Assembly: GCA_021731445.1 (NCBI GenBank)
Contig: JAKFXK010000091.1
Coordinates: 1-36,053, forward strand
Source of the DNA: Nevskiaceae bacterium
Lineage (GTDB): Bacteria > Pseudomonadota > Gammaproteobacteria > Nevskiales > Nevskiaceae
DNA length: 36,053 nt
Reading direction: 5' to 3'
The notes beneath the pieces are model-generated. The model worked only from the letters and a program-made list of their open reading frames with translations. It was not told the origin of the DNA and did no database searches. Positions 23,117 through 33,291 of this stretch are shown here, piece after piece. The position numbers and the translations under genes were made by a program. Every line of letters begins with the position of its first letter. The first letter of the stretch is position 1.

Positions 23117-24892
23117 ATGGCCGGCCGCATTCCCGATAGCTTCATCCAAGACTTGCTCGCACGCACCGACATCGTCGAGGTGATCGGGCTCAGGGTGGAA
23201 CTGAAGCGCGCGGGCAAGGAGTTCAAGGGCCTCTCGCCGTTCTCCAACGAGAAATCGCCCTCGTTTTTCGTCTCGCCTGCCAAGCAGATGTTCTTCGATT
23301 TCTCGTCGGGCAAGAACGGCACCGTCATCAGCTTTTTGATGGACTACGACCGCCTGAGCTTCGTCGAGGCGGTGGAAGAGCTGGCGCAGAAAGCAGGTGT
23401 CGAAGTGCCGCGCGAAGGCGGCGGATTCGATCAGCGATTGGTACTTGAAGGGCCGCTGGATGCGCTTGCTGCAGCCGAGCGATTCTTCAAGGAGCAACTT
23501 AAAAAATCCGAGCCCGCCAAAGAGTATTTGAAGAAGCGCGGCGTCAATGGCGAGACCGCCAAGACTTTCGGCATCGGTCTCGCCCCCGAATCCTGGGATG
23601 CGCTGACACGGCTGTTCCCGGATCCGCGCCATGCGCTTGATGCAGGCTTGCTGATCGAGCGCGAAGGGCGTGAGGGCCGTCCGGGGCACTCCCCGGACAA
23701 AAATGCTTACGACCGCTTTCGCAACCGCATCATGTTCCCCATCCGCGACACACGCGGGCGGGTGATCGGCTTCGGTGGCCGTACGCTCGCCAACGACCCG
23801 GCCAAATACCTCAACTCGCCAGAAACCCCCTTGTTCCATAAGGGTCGCAACCTCTACGGGCTGTATGAGGCCAAGCAATCGGCCAAGTCCGCTTTGCCTT
23901 ACTTGATCGTGGTCGAGGGCTACATGGATGTGGTGATGCTCGCCCAGCACGGCGTGCGCGAGGCCGTCGCCACGCTCGGCACCGCCACCACACGCGAACA
24001 TCTGACGCTGCTGTTCAAGCAGACCAGCAAGGTGGTGTTCTGCTTCGATGGTGATCGCGCCGGGCGTAGCGCCGCATGGCGGGCGCTGGAGCAGGCTTTG
24101 CCCGAAATACACGGCACCCGCGAATGCCGATTCCTGTTTTTGCCTGACGGTCACGATCCCGATACCTATGTGCAGCAGATCGGCGCTGAAGCGTTCCGGT
24201 TGCTGGTCGATAAGGCCGAACCTCTGACAGCCTTCTTGCTGGCCGAACTTGGCAAGCAGGCGGACCTTGAGACGCTGGAAGGCCGCGCCAAGCTGGCCGC
24301 GCTCGCCAAGCCGCATCTCGCCAAGCTGCCGGAAGGCCCCTTGCGCAGCCTGCTCACCGATGAACTTTCGCGGATCACGCGCTTGAAGCGCAGCGAGGTC
24401 GAGGCGCTCGCGCCGGTAGCAGCCGAAGACGATCCCGCCAATGCTCAGTCTGTGCCGCTTGCCGGCAAGGCCGACCCTGCCGCCAAGCTGCCACGCCGCG
24501 CCCTGCGCATCCTGCTCGAAGAACCGCATCTGGCGGCGAAAGCCGAGCACATCACGCAGGTCGCGCAAGCGCCGCTACCCGGTGCGGCGGCGCTGGTGGA
24601 GGCCATCGAGTTCTTTCAGGAGCACCCCAATTACCGGGCTGCGCAGCTGGAGCACGCATGGACTGGCACGCCCAAAGGTGTGGCTCTCTCAAGGCTCGCC
24701 GCCGAGCCGCTCGACATCGAAGGCGATGCGCTTCAAACCCAATTCCTGAGCGTGCTGAAAACCCTGCGCGAGCGGGCAGTGAAGGCGCAGTTCGACGCCT
24801 TGATGCAACGCGAGGGTCTGAGTGCGGCCGAGCAGCAGGAGGCGTTGGCCTTGCAGTCCGAAATTCAGGCCATACGATTTGGTGCGGGCTGA
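23117..24892 (+). CDS. dnaG: DNA primase lacking the zinc-finger ligands
   Basis: DnaG makes RNA primers at the replication fork with DnaB. The 591-residue product (MAGRIPDSFIQDLLARTDIVEVIGLRVELKR) has the N-terminal domain, the polymerase core with the TOPRIM motifs VVEGYMDVVML and FDGDRAGRSA, and a C-terminal helicase-interaction domain. Numbering matches E. coli DnaG exactly through residue 65. There the zinc ligands C40, H43, C61 and C64 are replaced by S40, S43, D61 and S64 (GLSPFSNEK and FFDFSSGKNG). The usual CHC2 zinc-binding domain is therefore non-metallated. The start at 23117 follows a palindromic repeat with no clear ribosome-binding site. Gene context (rpsU, yqeY, rpoD) confirms it as the chromosomal primase. 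Confidence 0.97.
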   Translation: MAGRIPDSFIQDLLARTDIVEVIGLRVELKRAGKEFKGLSPFSNEKSPSFFVSPAKQMFFDFSSGKNGTVISFLMDYDRLSFVEAVEELAQKAGVEVPREGGGFDQRLVLEGPLDALAAAERFFKEQLKKSEPAKEYLKKRGVNGETAKTFGIGLAPESWDALTRLFPDPRHALDAGLLIEREGREGRPGHSPDKNAYDRFRNRIMFPIRDTRGRVIGFGGRTLANDPAKYLNSPETPLFHKGRNLYGLYEAKQSAKSALPYLIVVEGYMDVVMLAQHGVREAVATLGTATTREHLTLLFKQTSKVVFCFDGDRAGRSAAWRALEQALPEIHGTRECRFLFLPDGHDPDTYVQQIGAEAFRLLVDKAEPLTAFLLAELGKQADLETLEGRAKLAALAKPHLAKLPEGPLRSLLTDELSRITRLKRSEVEALAPVAAEDDPANAQSVPLAGKADPAAKLPRRALRILLEEPHLAAKAEHITQVAQAPLPGAAALVEAIEFFQEHPNYRAAQLEHAWTGTPKGVALSRLAAEPLDIEGDALQTQFLSVLKTLRERAVKAQFDALMQREGLSAAEQQEALALQSEIQAIRFGAG

Positions 24893-25047
24893 AGAAACCT
24901 GGCCAAGTTGAGCAAACGCCCGATAAACGGCGCAAAAAACAACTCTGCCCCACTCGATTCCGGGCAAAAAGCCCTCACAACCATTAAACTGTACGGTTCC
25001 CGCCGGTGCCATCTAGTGCGCCGCCCGCAAAAGTTATGAATTGAATC

Positions 25048-26933
<1,886 letters not shown>

Positions 26934-26934
<1 letters not shown>

Positions 26935-26978
26935 GCCATTTGATCGCAGCGCCGCGTAGCAGCGCCGATCAAATGGCT
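26934..26978 (+). terminator. Inverted repeat at the rpoD 3' end, possible terminator
   Basis: A perfect 13-bp stem (AGCCATTTGATCG at 26934-26946, CGATCAAATGGCT at 26966-26978) begins on the last base of the rpoD stop codon, with a 19-base loop. No T run follows. A separate 14-bp palindrome GGTGGCCGGCCACC lies at 27003-27016, before the convergent gene. The structures may terminate or protect the messages. Confidence 0.5.
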
Positions 26979-27022
26979 GTGTGCGAACAGCTGCTGGATA
27001 TTGGTGGCCGGCCACCACACGC

Positions 27023-27952
27023 TCAGGTGCGGAAGTAACTCTCCACCACCGCATCATCGACCAGCCCCAGACCGATCTGGATTTCATCCATGAACAGCGC
27101 GATGCCATCGGGTTGTTCGAGCAGGGCTTCGATGTTGGCATCGAGCACCAGTGCCTTGGTGCGTTCCAGCGCACGCTCCACTTTGCGGCTGGGCGGCAGG
27201 AACGGTAGCGCGGAACCCACCATCGACAGGCAGAAGGTGACGCTGCGCGGAAACTGGCGGTTTTGCAGCAGGAAGCGCAGCACATTGGGACCGTTGACGC
27301 GGGTGCGAACATGGCGGCGATACATCTGGTACGCCGTCAGCGACTTGAGCACGCTCATCCATTGGATGTTGTCGAAGGGCGTGAGCGCGGCATCGGCGAC
27401 GAACAGGCGGGACGAGCGCACATCGAGGATGCGCGTGGTCATGTCGGCCTGTTCCAGATTGGTGCCGATGCGCAGAAACTGGAAGCCGACATCGCGGCTC
27501 ATGTTGCTGGTGAGCACCCCAACCAGCAGCATCGCACCGTTGATCACGCCCTGCAGAAAATCCTGCCGCCTTGCGCGCGAGACACTGCGCTCGCCACGAT
27601 CCTGCACGAACAGGAAGAGATCGTTCAAGCGCTCCCAGGCCTCGCGTGGCATGCAATCGCGCGAAACGCGGGCGATGTCGCGGGCAAAGCTCAGGCTGGA
27701 AAAAATCGCACCTGGATTGCGCTCGTCCACCATCAGGAAACGCACCACGTTGTCTTCGGTCGGCTCCATGCCGGTAGTCTTGAACAGGCCATCGGCACCG
27801 GCGATTTCGAGCAGTGGCAACCAGCCGACGGTGAGATTGCGCGGCAGGTCAAGCAAGAGGTTGGCATGGACGTTGATGAGGCGCGCGGTGTTCTCCGCCC
27901 GCTGCAGGTAGCGACCAAACCAGTAGAGATTGTCAGCGACGCGGGAGAGCAT
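27023..27952 (-). CDS. Alpha-E domain protein (DUF403)
   Basis: The 309-residue, mostly helical protein starts MLSRVADNLYWFGRYLQRAENTARL. This is the typical opening of the alpha-E domain family, with FLMVDERNPGAIFSSLSFARDIAR and GFQFLRIGTNLEQADMTTRIL further on. Family members are encoded with circularly permuted ATP-grasp enzymes and transglutaminase-like proteases. They are thought to take part in a predicted peptide-ligation or tagging system that is not characterised biochemically. Here the gene follows the ATP-grasp gene with a 2-base gap, so the two are almost certainly co-expressed. The longer frame upstream is a shadow of the ATP-grasp gene. No transglutaminase partner is in this window. 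Confidence 0.92.
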   Translation of the reverse strand: MLSRVADNLYWFGRYLQRAENTARLINVHANLLLDLPRNLTVGWLPLLEIAGADGLFKTTGMEPTEDNVVRFLMVDERNPGAIFSSLSFARDIARVSRDCMPREAWERLNDLFLFVQDRGERSVSRARRQDFLQGVINGAMLLVGVLTSNMSRDVGFQFLRIGTNLEQADMTTRILDVRSSRLFVADAALTPFDNIQWMSVLKSLTAYQMYRRHVRTRVNGPNVLRFLLQNRQFPRSVTFCLSMVGSALPFLPPSRKVERALERTKALVLDANIEALLEQPDGIALFMDEIQIGLGLVDDAVVESYFRT

Positions 27953-27954
27953 GG

Positions 27955-29475
27955 TTATTGGCCCCCCTGTTGCTGCGAGGATCGCCGCGATGCCTGCTGC
28001 TGTTGCTGCGCCTGCGGGGCTTCGGCATCGAGATCGACGATCCAGGTGTCCTTGCTGCCACCGCCCTGCGAGCTGTTGACGACGAGCGAGCCTTTCACCA
28101 TCGCCACCCGCGTCAGGCCGCCTGTGGTGACATAGGCATCGCCATCCGGCTTGCTGAGGATGAAGGGACGCAGATCGAGATGGCGCGGCTGCACGCCCTC
28201 GTCGGTGATGGTGGGTGCAACCGACAAGGCGAGCGTGGGTTGCGCCATGTAGTTGCGCGGGTTTTTCTCGATCAGCTCGCGGAACTTCTCCCGCTCCTGG
28301 GGTGTGGCGCGCGGGCCGATCAACATGCCGTAGCCACCGGATTCGTTGGCGGGCTTCACCACCAGCTTGTCGAGGTTGGCGAGCACATGCTTGCGCTGCT
28401 TCTCGTCCATGCACAGAAAACTCGGCACGTTGGGCAGGATGGGGTCTTCGCCCAGGTAGTACTTGATCATCGCGGGCACGTAGGCATAAACGACCTTGTC
28501 GTCCGCCACCCCTGCACCCGGCGCGTTGGCGAGTGCGACTTTGCCGTTTTTCCAGGCGCGCATCAGCCCCGGCACGCCGAGTATGGAGTCGGGGCGGAAC
28601 ACTTCAGGGTCGAGAAACAGATCATCGACGCGACGATAGATCACATCGACGCGCTTCAGGCCGTGGATGGTGCGCATGTGGACGCAGTCCTGCTCATCCA
28701 CCATCAGATCCGGGCCTTCCACCAGCTCCACGCCCATCTGCTGGGCGAGATAGGCGTGCTCGAAATAGGCGCTGTTGTAGATGCCGGGGGTGAGCAGCAC
28801 CACCGTCGGCGTGTCGAGCGGACGCGGCGAGAGGGCAGCCAGCATGTCGAACAACTGTGCCGGATAGTCATCCACCGGCCGGATGGCGGTGGTCTCGAAA
28901 ATCTCCGGCCAGATACGCTTGGTGACCAGTCGATTTTCCAGCATGTAGCTGACACCGCTCGGCACGCGCAGATTGTCTTCCAGCACATATAAGGTGCCAT
29001 CGCCGTCGCGCACCAGGTCGCTGCCGCAGATGTGCGACCAGATGCCGCCAGCGGGTTTCATGCCCACGCACTGCGAACGGAAGTTGGCAGAATCCGCCAG
29101 TACTTCAGCCGGCACCACGCCGTCCTTGATGATTTTGCGCGCGCCGTAAATGTCCTGAATGAAGTGGTTGAGCGCGGTAGTGCGCTGCTTCAAGCCCCGC
29201 TCGGTGCGTTCCCACTCCCTGGCCGGGATGACGCGGGGAATGATGTCGAACGGCCAGGCGCGATCAACATTCTTGCCCTCGGTGTAGACCGTGAAGGTAA
29301 CACCCATCACCTTGATGGCCAGGTCTGCGGCGAGTCGCCGCTCGCCCAGGTCTTTTTGCGAGAGCGCCCCCAGATAGGCGAACAGCCGCTCGGCACCTGC
29401 GCGGGGCCTGCCATTCGCATCCAGCATTTCATCGAAATGGGATTTGCTGTCGTATTCGCGCCATTCTACGGGCAT
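27955..29475 (-). CDS. Circularly permuted ATP-grasp protein (DUF404/DUF407)
   Basis: The 506-residue protein starts MPVEWREYDSKSHFDEMLDANG. It contains GLKQRTTALNHFIQDIYG and the ATP-grasp core: LYVLEDNLRVPSGVSYMLENR, the nucleotide-binding loop with K374 in VVKPANESGGYGM, and the late LDLRPF strand. The circular permutation is a family property. ATP-grasp ligases activate carboxylates as acyl-phosphates to form peptide or amide bonds, but the substrate here is unknown. The C-terminus ends in an unusual Gln-rich tail (QAQQQQQASRRSSQQQGGQ). The ATG at 29475 is selected by homology; open frame further upstream runs into the divergent minC. The gene forms a two-gene unit with the alpha-E protein. 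Confidence 0.9.
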   Translation of the reverse strand: MPVEWREYDSKSHFDEMLDANGRPRAGAERLFAYLGALSQKDLGERRLAADLAIKVMGVTFTVYTEGKNVDRAWPFDIIPRVIPAREWERTERGLKQRTTALNHFIQDIYGARKIIKDGVVPAEVLADSANFRSQCVGMKPAGGIWSHICGSDLVRDGDGTLYVLEDNLRVPSGVSYMLENRLVTKRIWPEIFETTAIRPVDDYPAQLFDMLAALSPRPLDTPTVVLLTPGIYNSAYFEHAYLAQQMGVELVEGPDLMVDEQDCVHMRTIHGLKRVDVIYRRVDDLFLDPEVFRPDSILGVPGLMRAWKNGKVALANAPGAGVADDKVVYAYVPAMIKYYLGEDPILPNVPSFLCMDEKQRKHVLANLDKLVVKPANESGGYGMLIGPRATPQEREKFRELIEKNPRNYMAQPTLALSVAPTITDEGVQPRHLDLRPFILSKPDGDAYVTTGGLTRVAMVKGSLVVNSSQGGGSKDTWIVDLDAEAPQAQQQQQASRRSSQQQGGQ

Positions 29476-29614
29476 GTGCTCTATTTCCAGTGCGCTGTTG
29501 GCAGTGCTTTTTTGGAGTTTTGAAACGCTAACACGCTGCCTCGCAAAACGCAGGCCATGGGTCGGTATTGCTGCACCGCGATGGTAGACTGACGCATCGC
29601 CGACTGAACCCACA

Positions 29615-30310
29615 ATGGCCCGCACCACCGCCGCACTCGAACTCAAAGGCCGGATGCTCTCGGCCACCCGCATCCGGGTGCTGGATGCTGCCCCGGACGC
29701 CATCGCCAGCCATCTGGCCGATCTCAAGCGCCAGATGCCGCAAGCACTCAAGGGCATGGTTGCGGTGCTCGAATCCGATTTGCCGCTGGACTTGCCCGCC
29801 CTGCTCGCCGCCCTGCGCGAGGCGGGCATCCAGCCCGTTGGCGTGGCCGATGGCGCGCTGACTGCCGCAGCGGTGAAAGCCGGACTGGCCGTGCTGCCCA
29901 AGGACACGCGCCCGCGCGCCGCCGAGCCAGCGCCTGCCCCTGCTGCACCCGCCCCAACCACCGCACAGGAAGCCTCGCGTCGGAGCACCCGCGTCATCAC
30001 CGAGCCGGTGCGCTCCGGCCAGCAGATTTATGCCGAGGATGCTGATCTCGTCGTGCTCAGCGCCGTCAGCCCTGGCGCCGAGGTGATCGCCGACGGCTGC
30101 GTGCATGTCTACGGCCCGCTGCGTGGCCGCGCACTTGCCGGTGCGCGGGGCGACGACAAGGCCCGCGTGTTTGCGCGTCGCTTTGAAGCCGAGCTGGTCG
30201 CCATCGCCGGCGTCTATGCCGTCGCCGATCAGATCAAGAACGCCAAAAACGGCGAGGCCACGCAGGCCTATTTGCAACACGGCAAGCTCGTCATCGAGCC
30301 GCTCCACTGA
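29615..30310 (+). CDS. minC: Septum site-determining protein MinC
   Basis: MinC inhibits FtsZ polymerisation away from mid-cell. In the 231-residue product, residues 1-105 match the N-terminal FtsZ-inhibiting domain. A Pro/Ala-rich linker follows (about 107-125), then the C-terminal beta-helix that binds MinD and FtsZ (VRSGQQIYAEDADLVVLSAV, VHVYGPLRGRALAGARGD). The ATG at 29615 begins MARTTAALELKGRML. TGGTAGACT at 29582-29590 could be an extended -10 promoter. It heads the minCDE operon; minD follows after 29 bases. Confidence 0.96.
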   Translation: MARTTAALELKGRMLSATRIRVLDAAPDAIASHLADLKRQMPQALKGMVAVLESDLPLDLPALLAALREAGIQPVGVADGALTAAAVKAGLAVLPKDTRPRAAEPAPAPAAPAPTTAQEASRRSTRVITEPVRSGQQIYAEDADLVVLSAVSPGAEVIADGCVHVYGPLRGRALAGARGDDKARVFARRFEAELVAIAGVYAVADQIKNAKNGEATQAYLQHGKLVIEPLH

Positions 30311-30339
30311 TTCGCAGCACTTTTACAGGGAAGAACCGC

Positions 30340-31149
30340 ATGGCCAAGATCATCGTCACCACCTCAGGCAAGGGCGGCGTCGGCAAAACCACAACCAGTG
30401 CCAGTTTTTCCACCGGGCTGGCTGCCCGTGGCAAGAAGGTCGCCGTCATCGATTTCGATGTCGGCCTGCGCAACCTCGATCTCATCATGGGCTGCGAGCG
30501 GCGCGTGGTGTTCGACTTCGTCAACGTCCTGCAGGGTGAAGCCAACCTCAGGCAGGCACTGATCCGCGACAAGACCTACGAGAACCTCTCCATCCTCGCC
30601 GCCAGCCAGACGCGCGACAAGGATGCGCTCACCCTCGAAGGGGTCGAGAAGGTGCTCAATGATCTCGTTGCCGAGGGCTTCGAGTACATCATCTGCGACT
30701 CGCCAGCCGGTATCGAGAAGGGTGCGCACCATGCCATGTATTTTGCCGACGAGGCGCTCATCGTCACCAACCCCGAAGTCTCCTCGGTGCGTGACAGCGA
30801 CCGCGTGCTGGGCCTCCTGCAGGCCAAGACCCGCAATGCCGAGAAGGGCATCAAGGTCAAGGAGCATCTGGTGCTGACCCGCTACAACCCCGAGCGGGTC
30901 GAGCGTGGCGAAATGCTGTCGGTGAAGGACGTGCAGGACATCCTCGCCATCCCGCTGCTCGGCGTGATCCCCGAAAGCCCGACAGTGCTGACCTCATCCA
31001 ACTCCGGCGTGCCGGTGATTGCTGATGCCATGAGTGCGGCAGGTCAGGCTTATACCGATCTGGTGTCACGCTTCCTCGGCGAGGACAAGCCGCACCGTTT
31101 CATGCATGTCGAGAAGAAGGGCTTTTTCAACAAGCTCTTCGGCGGTTGA
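30340..31149 (+). CDS. minD: Septum site-determining ATPase MinD
   Basis: MinD is the membrane-cycling ATPase of the Min oscillator. The 269-residue product has the deviant Walker A SGKGGVGKTT (signature Lys11, catalytic Lys16), the switch I-like DFDVGLRNLDLIMG and Walker B region YIICDSPAGIEKGA. It ends with the amphipathic membrane-targeting helix VEKKGFFNKLFGG. All landmarks are canonical. It starts 29 bases after minC and is followed 13 bases later by minE. Confidence 0.98.
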   Translation: MAKIIVTTSGKGGVGKTTTSASFSTGLAARGKKVAVIDFDVGLRNLDLIMGCERRVVFDFVNVLQGEANLRQALIRDKTYENLSILAASQTRDKDALTLEGVEKVLNDLVAEGFEYIICDSPAGIEKGAHHAMYFADEALIVTNPEVSSVRDSDRVLGLLQAKTRNAEKGIKVKEHLVLTRYNPERVERGEMLSVKDVQDILAIPLLGVIPESPTVLTSSNSGVPVIADAMSAAGQAYTDLVSRFLGEDKPHRFMHVEKKGFFNKLFGG

Positions 31150-31162
31150 TAGGAGACTCGTC

Positions 31163-31447
31163 ATGGACTTGATGGGCTTTTTCCGCACCAAGAAACCCGC
31201 CAGTGCCGCGACCGCACGCGACCGTCTGATGGTGGCCGTCGCTTGGCAACGCGATCAGGATGGCCGCAATGCCACGAGCCGCGACGGGGGCCCGAGCTAC
31301 CTGCCGCAGATGCGAGACGAGATCCTTTCCGTCATCCGCAAGTATGTGCAGGTGGCCGACTCGGCGGTGAAGGTGAACGTGCAGCACGAGGATGGACTCG
31401 ACGTGTTGGAGATGAACATCACACTGCCGGATGCGAAGACGGCCTGA
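31163..31447 (+). CDS. minE: Cell division topological specificity factor MinE, slightly extended
   Basis: MinE stimulates MinD ATPase and drives the pole-to-pole oscillation. The 94-residue product begins MDLMGFFRTKKPASAATARDRLMVAVAW (membrane-binding and MinD-contact segment). It then has the conserved YLPQMRDEILSVIRKYVQV and the beta-rich dimer domain ending LEMNITLPDA. Compared with the E. coli protein (88 residues) there are about seven extra residues (GRNATSRDG) between the contact helix and YLPQ. Start at 31163, with AGGAG upstream. A perfect hairpin terminator follows. Confidence 0.96.
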   Translation: MDLMGFFRTKKPASAATARDRLMVAVAWQRDQDGRNATSRDGGPSYLPQMRDEILSVIRKYVQVADSAVKVNVQHEDGLDVLEMNITLPDAKTA

Positions 31448-31460
31448 GCTCACTGCATCG

Positions 31461-31500
31461 CATAACAAAAAAGCGGCCTGCGGGCCGCTTTTTTGTTATG
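31461..31500. terminator. Bidirectional rho-independent terminator between minE and fadD
   Basis: The 18-base arms 31461-31478 and 31483-31500 are perfectly complementary around a TGCG loop. A GC-rich core (GCGGCC) is flanked by six A on one side and six T on the other. It therefore works for both the minCDE message and the convergent fadD message. Confidence 0.93.
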
Positions 31501-31509
31501 AAGACTCGC

Positions 31510-33180
31510 TTACTTGCCGCGTAACTCTTTGCGCAGGATCTTGCCGACATTGCTCTTGGGCAAGGCCTCAATGAACTCAAACGCCTTCGGCACCTTGTAG
31601 CCCGTCAGCAATTCCTTGCAGTGCTCCTTCAGTGCATCGGTGGTGAGCGCAGGGTCCTTCTTCACCACGAATACCTTCACGGCCTCGCCGGTCTTGGCGT
31701 CCGGCATGCCGATGCAGGCGCACTCGAGCACGCCGGGGTGACGCGCGACGACATCCTCGATCTCATTGGGATACACGTTGAAGCCGGAGACGAGGATCAT
31801 GTCCTTCTTGCGGTCCACGATCTTGAAGTAGCCGTTCGCACTCATCACGGCCACATCGCCGGTCTTGAACAGGCCATCCTTGGTGAAGGATTTGGCATTG
31901 TCTTCCGGCTTCTTCCAGTAGCCCTGCATCACCTGCGGGCCTTTTACGCACAGCTCGCCGGGTTCGCCGACTGGCACTTCGTTCTCGTCGTCATCGCGCA
32001 GGCTGACGAAGGTGCCGGGCAGCGGCAAACCAATCGTGCCGTTCCAGTCCGGCTTGTCGAGCGGGCCGAAACAGACGCCCGGCGAGGTTTCCGACAGGCC
32101 ATAGCCTTCGGTCAGCGCCTTGCCGGTCGCGGCACGCCATTTCTCGGCCACCGCCTGCTGCACGGCGGCACCACCGCCGACGGTGAACTTGAGCGGCGAG
32201 AAATCGAGATCGCTGAAGCCGGGCGTGTTTAGCAGGCCGTTGAAGAGCGTGTTCACACCCGTGAAGCTGGTGAACCGATGCTTGCCCAGCTCCTTCACGA
32301 AACCCGGCATGTCACGCGGGTTGGGAATGAGCACGTTCTTGCCGCCGACGCTAACGAACAGGAGGCAGTTCACCGTCAGTGCAAAGATGTGGTACAGCGG
32401 CAGCGCGGTGATGATGATGTCCTCGCCCTCGGCCAGCTGGCTGCCCATCCAGGCGCGCATCTGCATGAGATTGCCAACGATGTTGCCGTGCAGCAGCGTG
32501 GCACCTTTTGAGAGGCCGGTGGTGCCACCGGTGTATTGCAGAAACGCCACATCATCGTGCGTGAGGCCGACCTTGTTGTAAGGCTGTGCCTTGCCGCGTG
32601 CGAGCGCGGTGCGGAAGGGGATCGACCCCGGCATGTCCCAGGCCGGCACCATCTTCTTGACACGCTTGATGACGAAATTGGTGATCAGGCTCTTGGGGAA
32701 GGCCGCCATGTCGCCGATCTGGGTCGTCAGCACGGCTTCGATCTTGGTCTTGCTCAAGACCTCCTGCAGCGTGGTGCAGAAGTTCTCGATGATGACAATG
32801 GCTTTGGCACCACTGTCCTTGAGCTGATGCTCCAACTCACGCGGGGTGTAGAGCGGATTGACGTTGACCACCACCATACCGGCGCGCAGGATGCCGAAGA
32901 TCGCCACCGGGTATTGCAGCAGGTTGGGCATCATCACTGCGACGCGATCACCCTTGTTCAACTGCAAGACGTTTTGCAGATAGCTGGCAAAGTCCTGTGA
33001 GAGGCGGTCGACATCGTCGTACGACATGGCCGTGCCCATGCATTCGAAAGCGGGCAGCTTGCGGAACTTCTCGCAGGCCTGCTCCACCACATCGGCCACC
33101 GAGCTGTAGGCGCTCAGTGCGACTTCGTGCGGCACGCCGGGGGGGTATTCCTTCAACCAGATCTTGTCGGAATAGCTCAC
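31510..33180 (-). CDS. fadD: Long-chain fatty acid-CoA ligase
   Basis: FadD activates fatty acids to acyl-CoA at the inner membrane for beta-oxidation. The ANL-family motifs are complete: YTGGTTGLSKGA (phosphate loop), ALPLYHIFALT, EGYGLSETSP, KTGDVAVM with the ribose-binding Asp, RKKDMILVSGFNVYPNEIE, and the catalytic lysine near the end in LPKSNVGKILRKEL. I chose the GTG at 33180: it has AGGAG 6 bases upstream and gives 556 residues starting MSYSDKIWLKEYPPGVP, as in E. coli FadD (561). Other in-frame ATGs upstream (33201, 33213) lack good sites. It is separated by 111 bases from the upstream YihY/BrkB gene. Confidence 0.93.
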   Translation of the reverse strand: MSYSDKIWLKEYPPGVPHEVALSAYSSVADVVEQACEKFRKLPAFECMGTAMSYDDVDRLSQDFASYLQNVLQLNKGDRVAVMMPNLLQYPVAIFGILRAGMVVVNVNPLYTPRELEHQLKDSGAKAIVIIENFCTTLQEVLSKTKIEAVLTTQIGDMAAFPKSLITNFVIKRVKKMVPAWDMPGSIPFRTALARGKAQPYNKVGLTHDDVAFLQYTGGTTGLSKGATLLHGNIVGNLMQMRAWMGSQLAEGEDIIITALPLYHIFALTVNCLLFVSVGGKNVLIPNPRDMPGFVKELGKHRFTSFTGVNTLFNGLLNTPGFSDLDFSPLKFTVGGGAAVQQAVAEKWRAATGKALTEGYGLSETSPGVCFGPLDKPDWNGTIGLPLPGTFVSLRDDDENEVPVGEPGELCVKGPQVMQGYWKKPEDNAKSFTKDGLFKTGDVAVMSANGYFKIVDRKKDMILVSGFNVYPNEIEDVVARHPGVLECACIGMPDAKTGEAVKVFVVKKDPALTTDALKEHCKELLTGYKVPKAFEFIEALPKSNVGKILRKELRGK

Positions 33181-33291
33181 CGTCTCTCCTCGCTTGGCCA
33201 TGTTTTTTCCCATTGGGGTTTCAGTCGATTTCTTGAGCCTGGTTTCGGGGGCCGGACTTGCGCGGGCTGACGTTACCTGCAATGCGCGTCA

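Noticed and set aside
22985-24568. Long minus-strand open frame opposite dnaG
   Set aside because: Shadow of dnaG with no recognisable domain; the sense gene is certain.
27953-28414. N-terminal extension joining the alpha-E protein to upstream sequence
   Set aside because: The extension is an out-of-frame reading of the ATP-grasp gene; family members start at MLSRVADNLYWFGR.
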